The notes: generated by a model not told the origin, from the letters alone. A DNA stretch of 21,099 nucleotides from Silene noctiflora (GCA_009801015.1 VHZZ01000004.1:843901-864999), one strand, 5' to 3'. Positions 1-10,265 are shown, counted from the first letter of the stretch. Program-made: numbers and translations.

Positions 1-439
1 TATACCACAAGGCTAACGATTCAAATTTTATAAATTTTCTCAAATTTTTTTGTCATGAAAGTAATCAAAACGATTTATAATTTTGTTTATACATAGTATG
101 AGTTAAGTCATCATTCTTAAATAATAGCATGAATAAAATATTTAATAGTTTCTAGTTTTATACGAGTATTATTTATTTATATTTCAATTAAAATATTATA
201 ATTTAGTATTTAGTGAAAATTATATAATTTAATGAAAAGATTAATTTTAATGAAAAAAAATTGTATAATGAAATATATTATAATTATTCCTTATTTAGTA
301 AAAAAAATTAAATTATCAATAGTTTTCTTATTTAAAAAGATGTTTTTTGGAGAGAAGACTTGTGAATTCACCTATTCTTTTAGCATATAGGGGATATTTA
401 TGCTTGCAAATTGATTATTATTCGCAAATAACTTGATAA

Positions 440-560
440 TATATGACCCGAATATGACCCGAAATGGTTTTGACTGACCCCACCCGACCCAAAGTCTATA
501 GACCCGAAATGGCTCGACCAGAAGCCGACCCGATTGACCTGTTTGCCAAGTGTATTGGGG
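440..560. repeat. degenerate GACCCGA heptamer repeat, copy 1
   Basis: Repeated GACCCGA/GACCCGAAA words occur at irregular spacing and end in GACCTGTTTGCCAAGTGTA. That edge resembles the right edge of the copy at 17884-18212 (GGTTTGCCAGGTCTATA). More diverged GACCTGA-like words continue to about 790 in both orientations, so the true element may be longer. No target duplication is visible. I infer that it belongs to the same dispersed family as the copies at 2733-3203 and 17884-18212. Confidence 0.5.
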
Positions 561-845
561 ATGGTGATTCAGAATTGGACCTGATAAATTTGACTTGACC
601 TGAATAACTTGGTTGATGTTCGATCTGACATTCAAATTGAGGACTTGGATTTGGCTCGTATTTTTAAACGGCTTGAGTTAATATGAGTTGGCTGAAATGT
701 TAATTGTTGTACATTGATTCGATTTGAATTGAAGTGACTTGCACCCGATTTGGGTGACCGATTTCTAGGTCAACTCAAGATAGTGAATTTATAGATTTGC
801 AATTTAAAAACAAATATGGATTATCGCACATTTTTAGTTACTATA

Positions 846-846
<1 letters not shown>

Positions 847-889
<43 letters not shown>
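847..889. repeat. ATT trinucleotide microsatellite
   Basis: About 14 uninterrupted ATT units. Likely polymorphic in length; no link to a gene. Confidence 0.95.
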
Positions 890-2392
890 GCAAAATCTCA
901 TTTATGACGTCTCACAACCGAATTAAAACAATATAAAAAAAAAAAAAGAGAGATGGTTGTTAGAGGTCATTAACACATAGATACATTTTCTTCACAAGCG
1001 CGGATAGTTGTTACCGATGAGTGGCGTATTAGTGAAGCCTAATTTGTATGACTAGGCCTTATCCAGCCTGAACTCGTATATGAATTACGAACAACTCTAA
1101 TTACGTGGTTAGTGGGAAGATAGAAGTTTGAATGTTAAGAACAAGGTAAATTAAAACCGGTGTTGGTTATGGAAAATATAACTGATTGTATTGACTTTTG
1201 ATACCACCCATGACAATAAAACATGCTTAAACTGTGTCATAGAAATATCTCATGATAAGGCTCGTTCGTATATTTGTATATTTAACGATTCCATCTAAGA
1301 GATGGCAATTAAGGTCGAAATCAAACCAAGAAGAAATTGGTTTGCAAGAAAGAATCTGATCCAACCCAGCTTTTAGAAACCCGAATCTAATCCATTATCT
1401 AAATTTGCATATCCAAGTTCACTATTGAAATTTCGGAAAAAATTCATTACCGGTTCATTCATACCTGAACATAATCTCATCAGAGTCCTTAATTATTTAA
1501 CCTACGTATAATACGTAAATATTCAAATTTTGTCATACTATGCATCTTATATAGTGACATTAGGTTTTGAATTACAGGGTGGCTCGTTAAGGATTTGAAT
1601 TGTTACAGAAATAAATTGGATAAAGTATAAACTTTTGGCTACGAGGGGTTTAAATTTAAAGAGATGATCAAGTAAGTAATGGGATTGGGCGTGAATCACG
1701 CAAAACTGATCTAACGCAATTTATTATCATCCATTCATCCCCAACTCTCTCATAAAGAATGTGAGAAGGTGATATCAATGTTCGATACCAGCTAGTTGCA
1801 CCATTTCGGTGCCACCCAAAAACGCCCTATGGTCGTCTCATAACTAAAGCCTATTAGCTGAAAACCCCATATACACTATATCTGTTTCGGCCCATCATAG
1901 GAGTGTTCAATCCAAAACTAGATGGACTATAAGCAAGGCCCAAGAGCTCCAGTAGCAATAAAGTCCACCTCTCTTACTTTTGTATACTTCGCCGAGAACC
2001 GTGTCTAAAATTCATACTCTGTATCATCTTACTCGTAAAAAATTCCACATAACAATAAGTCTATCTTAAGACAACAATGTCTATTTTTAAGACGAAAGTG
2101 GATCAACATGTTATTTCCTCAACACTGTCTTTCTATCTCATCTATGATCTACCATGGTAATCATACTTAGCCTGTTTTAAGCTTAGGACGTATATGAATC
2201 GTATTATCGTCTTAAATACGAATTCGTGATTAAAATAATACACTTGTGTAGTTTTGTATGTAGTTGACTGGAGGACTTGGTAGTAGTTTGTCAACCCTTG
2301 AGCTAACCATGTGCTACATGTGCAGTTGGTATTTGCCCAGCAGTTTGACAAAACGGACCAACTAATGAATCATTAATTTATAATTCCCAGGT

Positions 2393-2545
2393 CAATTGTT
2401 GTTATTTGGTTTTGGCGCAAAGATCAAGAAAAGAAGAGATAGTCAATTACCAAATAACAAATGGACCAAATTGATTGTGAATTATCAAATTGTTTATCAA
2501 GTTAATTCTTAAAATAAAAAGGACAGCAATTAACTGAGATACCTC
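2393..2545. mobile_element. decayed Stowaway-like MITE
   Basis: The internal order of words parallels the well-preserved Stowaway element at 16084-16256: a left arm with TTGTTGTTATTTGGTTTTGG, then GCAAAGATCAAGAAA, AGTCAATTA, GGACCAAATTGA, and a right arm with AAAAAGGACAGCAATTAACTGAG. The outermost CTCCCTCCGT ends are no longer recognisable, so this is an old copy. Being non-autonomous, it would encode nothing. Confidence 0.5.
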
Positions 2546-2732
2546 AAAATAGAATAGCACAACAAATAACCGGAACGAAATGCTACTTTGTATTATATAG
2601 TCCTAATCATTGATGACTTTTCTTACCAAATTTAATAAGGACAATTAATTTGAGATAAACTCAAAAACGATAAGGAAAAATGAAAATGAGATAGCTTATG
2701 GGTTAAAAATTAATTTAACAAGTAACACTTGA

Positions 2733-3203
2733 TAGACCTAAACTCGAAAATAACTCGTTAATTTATGGTCGAAACCAGACCTAACTCGTTCGACCTGATG
2801 GGTTAAAAATAAGTTTGATATTTAAATATTACGGAGAGACATTTATTCATGAAATGTTAAATAATGATTAAAAATGTATTAATTTTAGTAATTTGAATTA
2901 CTATCATGATTAACAAAGCCATTTAATATACTTTTTTTTTTTTATCATTTAATAATAAAATAATTTTTAGAGTCACTTAATTTTATAATCTTTTCAATAA
3001 ATATACGGTAACTGGTATGTACTCCGTATAATTTTTTTTTAAGTAAATGTTTTGGATTAAAAAAAAATAAAAATAAATAAAGACCGTCATCAAATTTTTT
3101 TTGACCCATATTTTGACCTTGCCAGTAATCGCTCCGTAACTTAACCCGATCTATATATCACTCAATCTACGATTCAATCCGTCCGACCCGTTTGACAAGT
3201 CTA
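2733..3203. repeat. degenerate GACCCGA-family element, copy 2
   Basis: The left edge reads TAGACCTAAACTCGAAA and the right edge CGACCCGTTTGACAAGTCTA. The reverse complement of the right edge starts TAGACTTGTCAAA, so the two ends form an imperfect terminal inverted repeat like that of the copy at 17884-18212. The interior is AT-rich with several poly-T/poly-A runs and contains TACTCCGTATAA. It lies directly upstream of the presumed promoter of the GT47 gene. Confidence 0.4.
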
Positions 3204-3587
3204 GCAGCTGATCTAAGTTGTCAGTACAATATAAGATGAACATTACATGAATGTTTGTTGAAACTTTTTCGCTCGACAGCCGTTAACCAGCAAAGCCGCG
3301 GGTTTTATTCCTTTTTCTTTCCACCTTCCTAAATTTCTCATAATTTCCTCATAATTTTTTCTCAATTTCATGGTTTTTTTCTTCAAAAAAAATCAATTCT
3401 TATTGGTGTTTTGAAGGTGGGATCGTCCATTTTTTTCTCGTAAGTTCTGGGATTCTTTTATTTTTTATTTATATATTTTTAGTTTTTTTCAATTTTTATT
3501 TGCTTAATTTTATGATAATTTCGTATTTCTCGTATTTTTTTTGCTTGTGTAATTATAATTTGAGGGTAAAGATTGTGTTAATCTGAT

Positions 3588-3655
3588 ACGGTCTCTCAGA
3601 AGAGTTACTCGATACCAAAAACCTAAGAAAATGGTATTATATGAGACGGTGTTAC
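3588..3655. repeat. short GACGGTCTC-type fold-back relic
   Basis: TGATACGGTCTCTCAG and, about 50 bases on, TATGAGACGGTGTTA face each other as an imperfect inverted pair. A third similar word, GTGAGATTGTCTCATG, lies near 3732-3747. It resembles the other small fold-backs of this window but has no clear boundaries. Confidence 0.25.
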
Positions 3656-3835
3656 GCGTTAGACTTGCCCATTAGGCATTAACCCTTCAATTCAAATGAC
3701 GGATACATAAAGCGTTTTGTTTGGTTTCACGTGTGAGATTGTCTCATGCAAGACTCGTTTTTTATGCTTTTAAGTAGCATTGTCAAAATGTCAACTTGTC
3801 ACACTGTTATGATCACAGGGAAAACAATAGACTTA

Positions 3836-3917
3836 CTCTTTTCGTCAAAGTCATTTCTTTACGTTTTATATTCACTGTAAGAGGTATTTTAATAAAAAGG
3901 TAAATAAACGGAGGGAA
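3836..3917. mobile_element. very short decayed Stowaway-like MITE
   Basis: The left side, TA then CTCTTTTCGTCAAAGTCATT, is a diverged form of the CTCCCTCCGTCCCGGTCATT end. The right side, AAACGGAGGGAA followed by TA, is its inverted partner. Only about 80 bp remain, so it is internally deleted. It sits inside the presumed leader intron of the GT47 gene. Confidence 0.4.
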
Positions 3918-4086
3918 TAAAATTTAGTCAGGATTGAGTAGGGTGGGGCTTCAAACATAAGTTTTTGAGTATTGGCAATGTGTTTATAGCTTAAAGCACA
4001 AATATGTAGAGGAAAGTGTCCTAATTAATTGAGACCCGAGTAGGCCGGGTTTAAGGTTAGACAGCATTCATTTACTTTGAGCAAAG

Positions 4087-4202
4087 CAGTGGCGGAACTA
4101 GGGACTGATTGAGGGATTGAGTGATTGCCCTTGTTGTGAACTTGTGTACCCTATTGGATTACTAGTTCGTCCCACTAACTAGAAAACCTGGTTCCGCAAC
4201 TG
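4087..4202. mobile_element. 116-bp MITE with CAGTGGCGGAAC ends (hAT-like)
   Basis: CAGTGGCGGAACTAGGG at the left and CCTGGTTCCGCAACTG at the right form a terminal inverted repeat of about 16 bp. Ends of this type are common in short non-autonomous elements of plants and resemble hAT-type termini. The 8-bp flanks (GAGCAAAG and ATTAAAAG) agree only in part, so the superfamily is not proven. It lies about 130 bp upstream of the GT47 start codon, within the presumed leader intron. Confidence 0.5.
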
Positions 4203-4330
4203 ATTAAAAGTTGTCTATGTACCAAAATTTGTGTACATAAAAGGGAATGAAATCTGTAGCTTGCTCTTAGATTTGCTGTGTTTGTGATAATTTCAGGAAG
4301 TTCTTGGAGGGTGCAATACAAAGAAATGAG

Positions 4331-7323
4331 ATGAACAGATTAGTCATACGTCTTATTGTATTATTGTACAAATTTGACTGGAAAAAGCTGTTTGTTTTAG
4401 TAGCAATTACAACAACACTTGGTCTCATTCTTCAAATCACGCTTCTTCCTTTTCCGCTTCTGATATGGCTTCATTCACCACTAGTCAGAGTTTCAACTGC
4501 GAGTAATTCTTTGCAACTGAGGTTGGGACATGGAGGACATTGGCCATTACGTCAAATAGCGTTACCTATTCCATTGAATTCCTCAAGTGAACTTCTAAGG
4601 GGTGTGGAAACCGTCAAAGAGAGAACTAGGCCGTCTAGAAGGAGGAAGGGGAGGAGAAAGGGGAAGAAACGGGAAGATGATGAGTTAGTTGTGTCTCTCC
4701 CTCCTCCCGTTCCCAGAACTCCACCAACAGCCTTGCAGGTTTATTTGGTTTTCTATGCTTTTGGTCTTTTCCTGTTAAAATGCTGGATTGATGTTTTCCT
4801 GACACTGCTTACATTTTACTCCTTCCTTCGGTGCAGAGACACGTCTGGTCCTTATCACCAAACGAGGCTCTCCTGTATGCTAAAAAGGAATTGAAGTATC
4901 CCCAAGTGTCTGCTGAGGATACTGATCTTTATGCCCCTATTTTTAGGAATGCAACTCTTTTCCAAAGGTATACACTCGTTAGTTTACTGTACTGTCGAGA
5001 ATTTTTTGCAACCTTTTTTCCAAGGGCTATCTGTAAAATTGTTAAGCAAAGATCTGTTCTTTTGGCTATGGGATTATAAACTAACTAAAATGACTTGAAA
5101 CCCTCTAATTTTTTTCGAGGCAATAAATGGCTGTTCATTATTTTGGATTGTGATAATGTTGGTGTAGATGTTTGTCCATATTGGCTAAGAGCGGGATTGG
5201 GGAATACCCTCTTTGTTATTGCAAGGTAAAGGCCGCATATGTACGTCCCCCTTACATAGCTTATTTTAGCAGGAACCTCTTTTCGTGCTCTGGAGTAATG
5301 ACCATGAATAGAAATCTGTAGAGATAGTAGTCAATTAGTAAGAAAAAAGTTACAGGATTGATATACTCATCAACATTTTAATGTCCTACAACAGGAGTTA
5401 TGAGCTGATGGAACTGATACTTAAAGTGTACATATACCCAGACGGCCGATCACCAATATTTCATGAACCTCATCTTAGTGGAATATACGCATCTGAGGGC
5501 TGGTTCATGAAGTTAATGCACGAGAACAGGCAGTTTGTGACCAGAGACCCTGAAAAAGCCCATTTGTTTTATTTACCATACAGCGCACGCCAGCTTCAGC
5601 AAGCTCTTTATGTAGAGGGGTCACATAATTTAGCCCCTCTTTCTCTTTTCCTAAGGGATTATGTCAACTCACTGGCTGCAAAATATCCATTCTGGAACCG
5701 CACTCATGGATTTGATCACTTTTTAGTGGCTTGCCATGACTGGGTATGTAGCTGCTTTCTGACCTTGCAAATGCATCATCATAATAACCCACTTAACTGT
5801 TTTGAGGATTCTAACTTCTGACCATCTTAGTCCGTTTTTGTTTACACTTATACTTCGTATTTTGCTGTATTGCCAAGCAAAATTTTGTTAAGACCGTCTT
5901 ATGGACTATCATAGGATGTTATTATTTCTAATGGAGTCGAAGACTCACTTGTCTTTGATTCTTGGTTGTGATTGAAGAAAGCAAAATAGCTTAATAAACT
6001 GATTGCGAATTAATTCCCCTTCCCTTTCCCCGCTTCCCTGGCCTTTCCGGAGGGGCTGCTCCTAGATGAGCTATGCAAGCAGGAGCTCACCCAATGCATT
6101 GACATGGTTACCAATAAAAGCATGAAAAAGAGCCTATAGCCTCTGCAAGGCAAGTAGTAAACTACCTTGCGTCTAAGATCAAGAGGTCTTTCGCGGGAAA
6201 GTCACTTAAGCCTCTTTAATAAACTGAAGATCCTACATTGAGGTTGTGGATTATGATGGAATAAAGCACAATGGCTCAATAAAAGCCTCTATATGTTGTT
6301 AATATAGTGGTAAGGTTGCGTACATCTGACGACTCTTTACCACACTATAGGCAGGAACCACTGTGGAAGTGTTACTGTGGTTACTGTCTCATGGCAGGAC
6401 AGTTTGAGGATGAGGAGTGCTTTTAGGATTAAGTTGTCATCTCACCTCAAGTACTTAGAAACTCGGCCGTGATTTAGCATTAGATCCTATTTTGCATCCA
6501 TGTTCTGTTTGAAAAATGAGTGGAGGGAAGCGGGATTACAGAAAACATGATCACAGTTCATCTCACATTGCATTGGGACTCCTGGCCTTTTTAAATCTTG
6601 CTTCCCCTGTTGACATGAATAATTTTTTGTTTATAGGGCCCATACACATTGAAGGAACACGAGGAGCTAATCATGAACACTATAAAAGCTCTATGTAATG
6701 CTGATCTATCTGAAGGAATATTCAAGTCTGGAAAAGATGTCTCTCTTCCGGAAACCACCATAAGAAGACCGAGAAAGCCACTTAGAAATATCGGGGGTGG
6801 AATAAGAGTATCTCAACGTTCAATTCTCGCTTTCTTTGCTGGCAACATGCACGGCAGAGTCCGGCCGACACTCCTCAAGCACTGGCATAACAAAGATGAT
6901 CAAATGCGAATTTATGGACTCCTTCCTCGCACCGTATCAAGGCAAATGACATATGTTCAACACATGAAATCTAGCAAGTTTTGCATTTGCCCTATGGGGT
7001 TTGAAGTCAATAGCCCTAGGATTGTCGAGGCTATATATTACGAGTGTGTTCCTGTGATAATTGCCGACAATTTTGTTCCTCCGTTCAACGATGTGCTTGA
7101 TTGGAGTGCGTTTTCTGTCATAGTGGCCGAGAAGGATATTCCTGAGCTCAAAAAGATTCTAGAGGCTATACCACTCAGACGGTACCTTAAAATGCTCGCC
7201 AACCTGAAGATGTTGCAAAGACATTTCCTCTGGAATTTAAGACCTGTTAAATATGATTTATTCCACATGATTTTGCATTCGATTTGGCTTAGCAGACTTA
7301 ATCAGATTCAAATTCCTGAGTAG
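4331..7323 (+). CDS. GT47 exostosin-family glycosyltransferase, 4 exons
   Basis: Coding exons are 4331-4738, 4837-4967, 5395-5743 and 6637-7323; all introns are GT-AG and phases agree, giving 524 aa. A short basic N-terminus precedes one membrane segment (residues 20-47), as in Golgi type II glycosyltransferases. A basic, proline-rich stem follows (R-rich patch 98-114, PPPVPRTPPT 124-133). The exostosin catalytic domain runs from about 180 to 510, with YASEGWFMKL, FVTRDPEKAHLFYLPYS, YPFWNRTHGFDHF, ACHDWGPYT, CNADLSEGIF, LAFFAGNMHGRVRP, CPMGFEVNSPRIVEAIYYEC and VPVIIADNFVPPF; the last two resemble the nucleotide-sugar-binding part of GT47. Sequons include N83 and N174. The family acts in the Golgi on cell-wall polysaccharides or glycoproteins; the substrate cannot be read from sequence. 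It belongs to the Arabidopsis At4g32790/At5g19670/At5g37000-like clade. ATG 4331 is the first in-frame ATG after the leader acceptor; 4327 is out of frame. It looks intact. Confidence 0.93.
5195..5322 (+). mobile_element. SINE-like relic in GT47 intron 2
   Basis: GCAAGGTAAAGGCCGCATA, then GTCCCCCTTACATAG, then GCAGGAACCTCTTTTCGTGC and TGGAGTAATGA match the order of blocks I associate with common dicot tRNA-derived SINEs (GTAAGGCTGCGTACATCCGACC, CCTTACC, GCGGGAGCCTC, CTGGGGTAATG). I cannot define an internal promoter or tail with certainty. The related copy is in intron 3 of the same gene. Confidence 0.4.
5889..5901. repeat. 13-bp near-palindrome TAAGACCGTCTTA in GT47 intron 3
   Basis: The same word (TAAGACSGTCTTA) forms both ends of the small fold-back at 16424-16525. 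Here it is a single copy, perhaps the remaining end of a decayed MITE of that family. Confidence 0.4.
6285..6405 (+). mobile_element. SINE-like relic in GT47 intron 3
   Basis: GTGGTAAGGTTGCGTACATC, TGACGACTCTTTACC, CACTATAGGCAGGAACCACT and GTGGAAGTG follow the same block order as the copy in intron 2 and as common dicot SINEs. It is diverged and its 5' limit is uncertain. The upstream part of this intron (about 6010-6230) is a further unrecognised, moderately GC-rich segment that may be part of the same or another old insertion. Confidence 0.4.
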
Positions 7324-7832
7324 CAAGATTTGTCAGTTTGCTCTATATTTTTCTGCAAGGTTACATTTGTTAAGGTGGTCAGGAGAGGTAATTATATTAA
7401 CCAGACCATGATCCTTTTTTATGTTTATTTTTTTAGTACAGTACATCTCAAATTTTAATGTCGCCCTTGCAGGAAATCTGAACCACTGGTGGTATATTCA
7501 TTATCAATTCATTTTTGAAGAACATGCATGAAGACGCTTGTCGGGAAATCATGTTGAGGATGATGCTGTACAATAGTACCATGTAAAGAAGAATCAGATA
7601 GTCTCATAAAGGTGATAATATGCTTCACATACGCGTGAGATCGTTGTTTAACCAGTCTGTGAAGTGTACGAGAATTTAGGTATGTAACCTTTGTCGATAC
7701 AATGTGTAGAAACAACAGCCTATAACTTATGTCGATATCATGTGCAGAAAACAGAAAATTTTACAGAAGGTTGGTTGTGGGGTGAGGGGTATGAGAAAAT
7801 TCCTTTGTTCAGAAATTATCAATGTTGTAAAA

Positions 7833-7932
7833 CTTGATGTATATTACAGTCTTTAACTATAAATTACATATATTTTATATTTTGGAATTCACTTTGGCCA
7901 GAAAAGCTTGATGTATATTACAGTCTTTAACT
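7833..7932. repeat. 26-bp exact direct repeat, 74-bp period
   Basis: An identical 26-bp word beginning CTTGATGTATATTACAG starts at 7833 and again at 7907. The bases between them are not themselves repeated, so this looks like a local duplication of part of the presumed 3' UTR of the GT47 gene. Confidence 0.9.
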
Positions 7933-8198
7933 GTGTAATAGAGTAGCAGTTTATGTAGATTTTTTTTCCAGTCTAAAGTAGACGAGGTGCGAAGCTGGGT
8001 CATTTGTAGTTAGTACTCACTACTCAACGACTTTACCAGTTAGGTTAGCTAACGTCTGCAGCTACTCGTTGTTGTAACCCGTCATTGGCTCAATGCTTGG
8101 GAATTTTGCAGGTAACATCCAAGATCACAGGGGGTGTAATGTCTGGTTTACTCTGTACAGAAATATGTTTAGAATGAACAAATGCTCCATCTCTGCAG

Positions 8199-8285
8199 CA
8201 TTCGGTTCAGTTCAGTTCAGTTCTGAAACTCGAAAAGGAACACAAGGACATCAAAATCCTCCTTCCGAACCTGAACCTGAATGAA
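8199..8285. repeat. small GGTTCAG-type fold-back
   Basis: CATTCGGTTCAGTTCAGTTC at the left faces CCGAACCTGAACCTGAATG at the right, whose reverse complement begins CATTCAGGTTCAGG. The imperfect arms are about 20 bp and the loop about 45 bp. It could be a tiny MITE or a chance pairing of simple repeats; no target duplication is seen. Confidence 0.35.
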
Positions 8286-8765
8286 TCCTACTAATTTTTC
8301 CGAACCTTTCCGAAAAGAAAAATTAATTAAAAGAATAAAGTATATCTAACAGTAGTACACTGTAGTAAATTGATGCCAAGCTTGTACTCAAAGTTTTATT
8401 TCTCTAATTAAAGTAACAATCTTTTAATGGTGACTTTGATTTCTTTTTCTAATTTTTTGTTCTTTTGTCCTTGTTTTCTGCATATAATTCACTTTCTTCT
8501 TTTCTAATCTGTCTCCCATCATTAATGCATTTGAAACAATCAATTTATCTATATTATGTAAAATTGTTTCGAGAATTTCAGGGTTACGTTATTTCATAAG
8601 ATGCTACCATATCGAGTAAATTTCTATTGTTTATCCGTGTTTTATTTTGGAACGATCAAACAATCGTAAATTCATTACGAAAAGCAAGCATATTTTGCAT
8701 AATCTTTAATTATTCAAGAACAAATGTAGCAAAGCAGAAAATATGTACAACAATTAGTGCTAATT

Positions 8766-8792
8766 GATTAATTAATTAATTAATTAATTAAT
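8766..8792. repeat. TTAA tetranucleotide repeat at the DREB stop codon
   Basis: About seven TTAA units run directly up to the stop codon of the DREB gene and so form the first bases of its 3' UTR. Confidence 0.9.
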
Positions 8793-9377
8793 TTATAAAT
8801 TAAACTCCATGAAATTTTCAAGGTCTAAGAAAAGATCTGGCAAGTTAAAGAATATAGTATCGTCAAAATCGTCATTACGAAGATGATCATAGTTGTTATC
8901 ATTAGCTGACGAAGAGGACGATGACAATGTCGTGGTTGTTGTTGTTGTTGTGATGGAGTCGTTAGACAATTGGCTTGGCTCGCTGGGAAAATCAAACGCG
9001 GCTTTAAAAGCCGCGTCTTGGATATCCCTAGGAGCCAAGCTAGTTGGTTTAGGCAGTAGATGGGCTAATTCAGGGAAATTGAGAAATACATTGTGACCCT
9101 TAATGGCTAAAGCCGCAACATCGTGGGCTCGAGCAGCCATTTCAGGCGTGGCGTATGTCCCTAGCCATATTCTTGACTTCTTTCTTGGTTCGCGAATTTC
9201 AGACACCCATTTACCCCAGGTTCGCATCCTCACACCCCTATACGTAGGCTGCTTCCCTTCAAAACCGCCTCCATTAATAACTAGCTTGCATCTTTTCCGA
9301 CCATCGTTACGAGTTTTACCTTCTCTTGGCCTTTTAGTGAAGAATTTGGTAGTAGAGGAGGAAGAGGTTTGTTCCAT
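8793..9377 (-). CDS. AP2/ERF transcription factor, DREB type (A-4/TINY-like)
   Basis: Single-exon gene, 194 aa. The AP2/ERF DNA-binding domain spans about residues 46-102, starting [19 protein letters not shown] and including [20 protein letters not shown]. Val58 and Glu63 correspond to domain positions V14 and E19 that mark DREB proteins, which bind DRE/CRT (CCGAC) promoter elements in the nucleus. The following [14 protein letters not shown] is typical of the A-4 group (TINY, ERF038-like). The N-terminus has a Ser/Thr run and basic clusters (KRPREGK, GRKRCK) that may aid nuclear import. Residues about 142-155 are a Thr run followed by a Ser run, encoded in part by a GTT repeat. The acidic C-terminus ends in [16 protein letters not shown], similar to A-4 activation tails but also containing LFLDL, which fits the LxLxL EAR pattern. 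Length and lack of introns are normal. Target genes and stress response are not shown by the sequence. Confidence 0.95.
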   Translation of the reverse strand: MEQTSSSSTTKFFTKRPREGKTRNDGRKRCKLVINGGGFEGKQPTYRGVRMRTWGKWVSEIREPRKKSRIWLGTYATPEMAARAHDVAALAIKGHNVFLNFPELAHLLPKPTSLAPRDIQDAAFKAAFDFPSEPSQLSNDSITTTTTTTTLSSSSSSANDNNYDHLRNDDFDDTIFFNLPDLFLDLENFMEFNL

Positions 9378-9417
9378 ATGGTGGTTTGTATGGAGGAATA
9401 CTATAGTACTACATGGA

Positions 9418-9424
9418 ATATATA
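9418..9424 (-). promoter_or_regulatory. possible TATA box of the DREB gene
   Basis: On the - strand the sequence TTTATATATTCC lies 41-47 bases before the ATG, preceded by a pyrimidine-rich run. If used, it gives a leader of only about 10-20 bases, which is short for a plant gene, so another start site upstream is possible. Confidence 0.35.
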
Positions 9425-9789
9425 AAGGAGGAAGGCAAAAAAAAAAAAGAGAGAAAAATGAGGTGTAGGACTAATAAAGTGTTTATCTTAATACGGATAT
9501 CGTCTTTTTCGGGTTAATAATTTAGGGGAATGGCAGCGTCAAAAAGAAAATGTATTTGCTCGTTATTATGTGAAATGATTATTCTAATAACTTAACTTTT
9601 GTAAGATATATTTTCACAGAATATATTCCGAGTGATGTTACCATCACCTGTAAATTACCTATCACGTGCTCGTTGATTTTATTTGTAAGTTGATTAATAC
9701 GAGGAGTTATTGTCTTGAATTGTTATTAAAATAATGTTCGAAAAATACTTATAATTACTTGTGATATCTGAGATTTATATTAACTTTTT

Positions 9790-10265
9790 GGGATATTCTA
9801 CGGTATATCCTGTGTTTTTCGGTTTTCTATGTTATACCCTTACATTTTTGAAATTGTATGGTGTACCCTTAAACTTCTTACTTATTCTCATCATGACCTC
9901 CTTCAAATCGCCGTAATTTGACCTTTATTTTAACTTATTAATGTTGTATCACCATCTATATGAGAAGCATCACAAATCACTTTTAATAAGCACAAATTAC
10001 TATTAAAAACGTTCGTTATGAAGCATGAAATTCGTATACTATTTGATGGGTTAGTGATAATTAAGTAAAAGTGTGGGTTGTCGAGTAATTGGAATGATAA
10101 ATAGACGATTTAATAGATCAATTAAGAAATTAAGCTAGCAAAGACAATGGATAAAGTCATTGTATAGACTAATGTATAGAGTTCAGGAGTAGATAATAAA
10201 ATTTCAAAAATATAAAAATACAACATAGAACACCGAAAAACTCAGGATACACTATAGAATATCCC
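9790..10265. mobile_element. Mutator-like MITE, 476 bp, upstream of the DREB gene
   Basis: Long terminal inverted repeats of about 65 bp: the left starts GGGATATTCTACGGTATATC and the right ends ACTATAGAATATCCC, whose reverse complement starts GGGATATTCTATAGTGTATC. The arms continue with CTGTGTTTTTCGG / CTGAGTTTTTCGG and TTTTTGAAATT. It is flanked by TAACTTTTT (9781-9789) and TAACTTTAT (10266-10274), 8 of 9 bases the same, fitting the 9-bp duplications made by Mutator-like transposases. It has no coding capacity and must have been mobilised in trans. It sits about 410 bp upstream of the DREB start codon. Confidence 0.8.

Larger units (their letters stand above)
1..2390. other. AT-rich gene-free stretch
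   Basis: No reading frame here has a recognisable domain, conserved motif or plausible exon structure; the short open frames lie inside repeats or AT-rich DNA. The first 400 bases are extremely AT-rich. The only structure I can name is the degenerate GACCCGA-type repeat near 440-560 and an ATT microsatellite at 847-889, listed separately. Positions 900-2390 look like ordinary non-repetitive intergenic DNA or very old unrecognisable repeats. Confidence 0.6.
3290..4330 (+). other. probable 5' leader exon and leader intron of the GT47 gene
   Basis: A pyrimidine-rich stretch at about 3300-3439 has the look of a plant 5' leader and ends in a perfect donor, GTAAGT, at 3440. The next good acceptor upstream of the coding start is TTTCAG at 4291-4296, after TGATAA, leaving a short leader from 4297 to the ATG at 4331. 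This would make a leader intron of 857 bp (3440-4296) with two MITE relics inside. A weak TATA-like AATATAAG near 3228 could serve as the promoter. All of this is inferred from signals; no transcript evidence is available. Confidence 0.4.
7324..8760. other. spacer between convergent GT47 and DREB genes, with GT47 3' UTR
   Basis: No further gene is visible. The first few hundred bases are presumably the 3' UTR of the GT47 gene, but I see no convincing polyadenylation signal close to the stop. The stretch holds a 26-bp direct repeat (7833-7932) and a small GGTTCAG fold-back (8199-8285), listed separately. The two flanking genes end towards each other, so no promoter is expected here. Confidence 0.55.

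Noticed and set aside
372-635. 87-aa - strand frame
   Set aside because: It runs through the GACCCGA heptamer repeat, whose reading gives periodic Arg/Gly/Trp/Phe words without domain features.
841-890. Short regularly spaced repeats as a CRISPR-like array
   Set aside because: They are trinucleotide microsatellites in a plant genome, with no spacers.
2142-2351. 69-aa - strand frame
   Set aside because: AT-rich spacer, no domain, no promoter or splice signals tied to it.
4304-4330. Extended N-terminus of the GT47 protein starting at a TTG
   Set aside because: Plant nuclear genes start at ATG; the in-frame ATG at 4331 is followed directly by the expected membrane-anchor region.
8093-8284. 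63-aa + strand frame downstream of the GT47 gene
   Set aside because: No conserved motif; its end is formed by the GGTTCAG fold-back, and it lies in the spacer between convergent genes.
8893-9468. Two + strand open frames opposite the DREB gene (8893-9096 and 9103-9468)
   Set aside because: They are the antisense of a clear AP2-domain gene; their Val-rich and Ser-rich stretches simply mirror the Thr/Ser codon runs.
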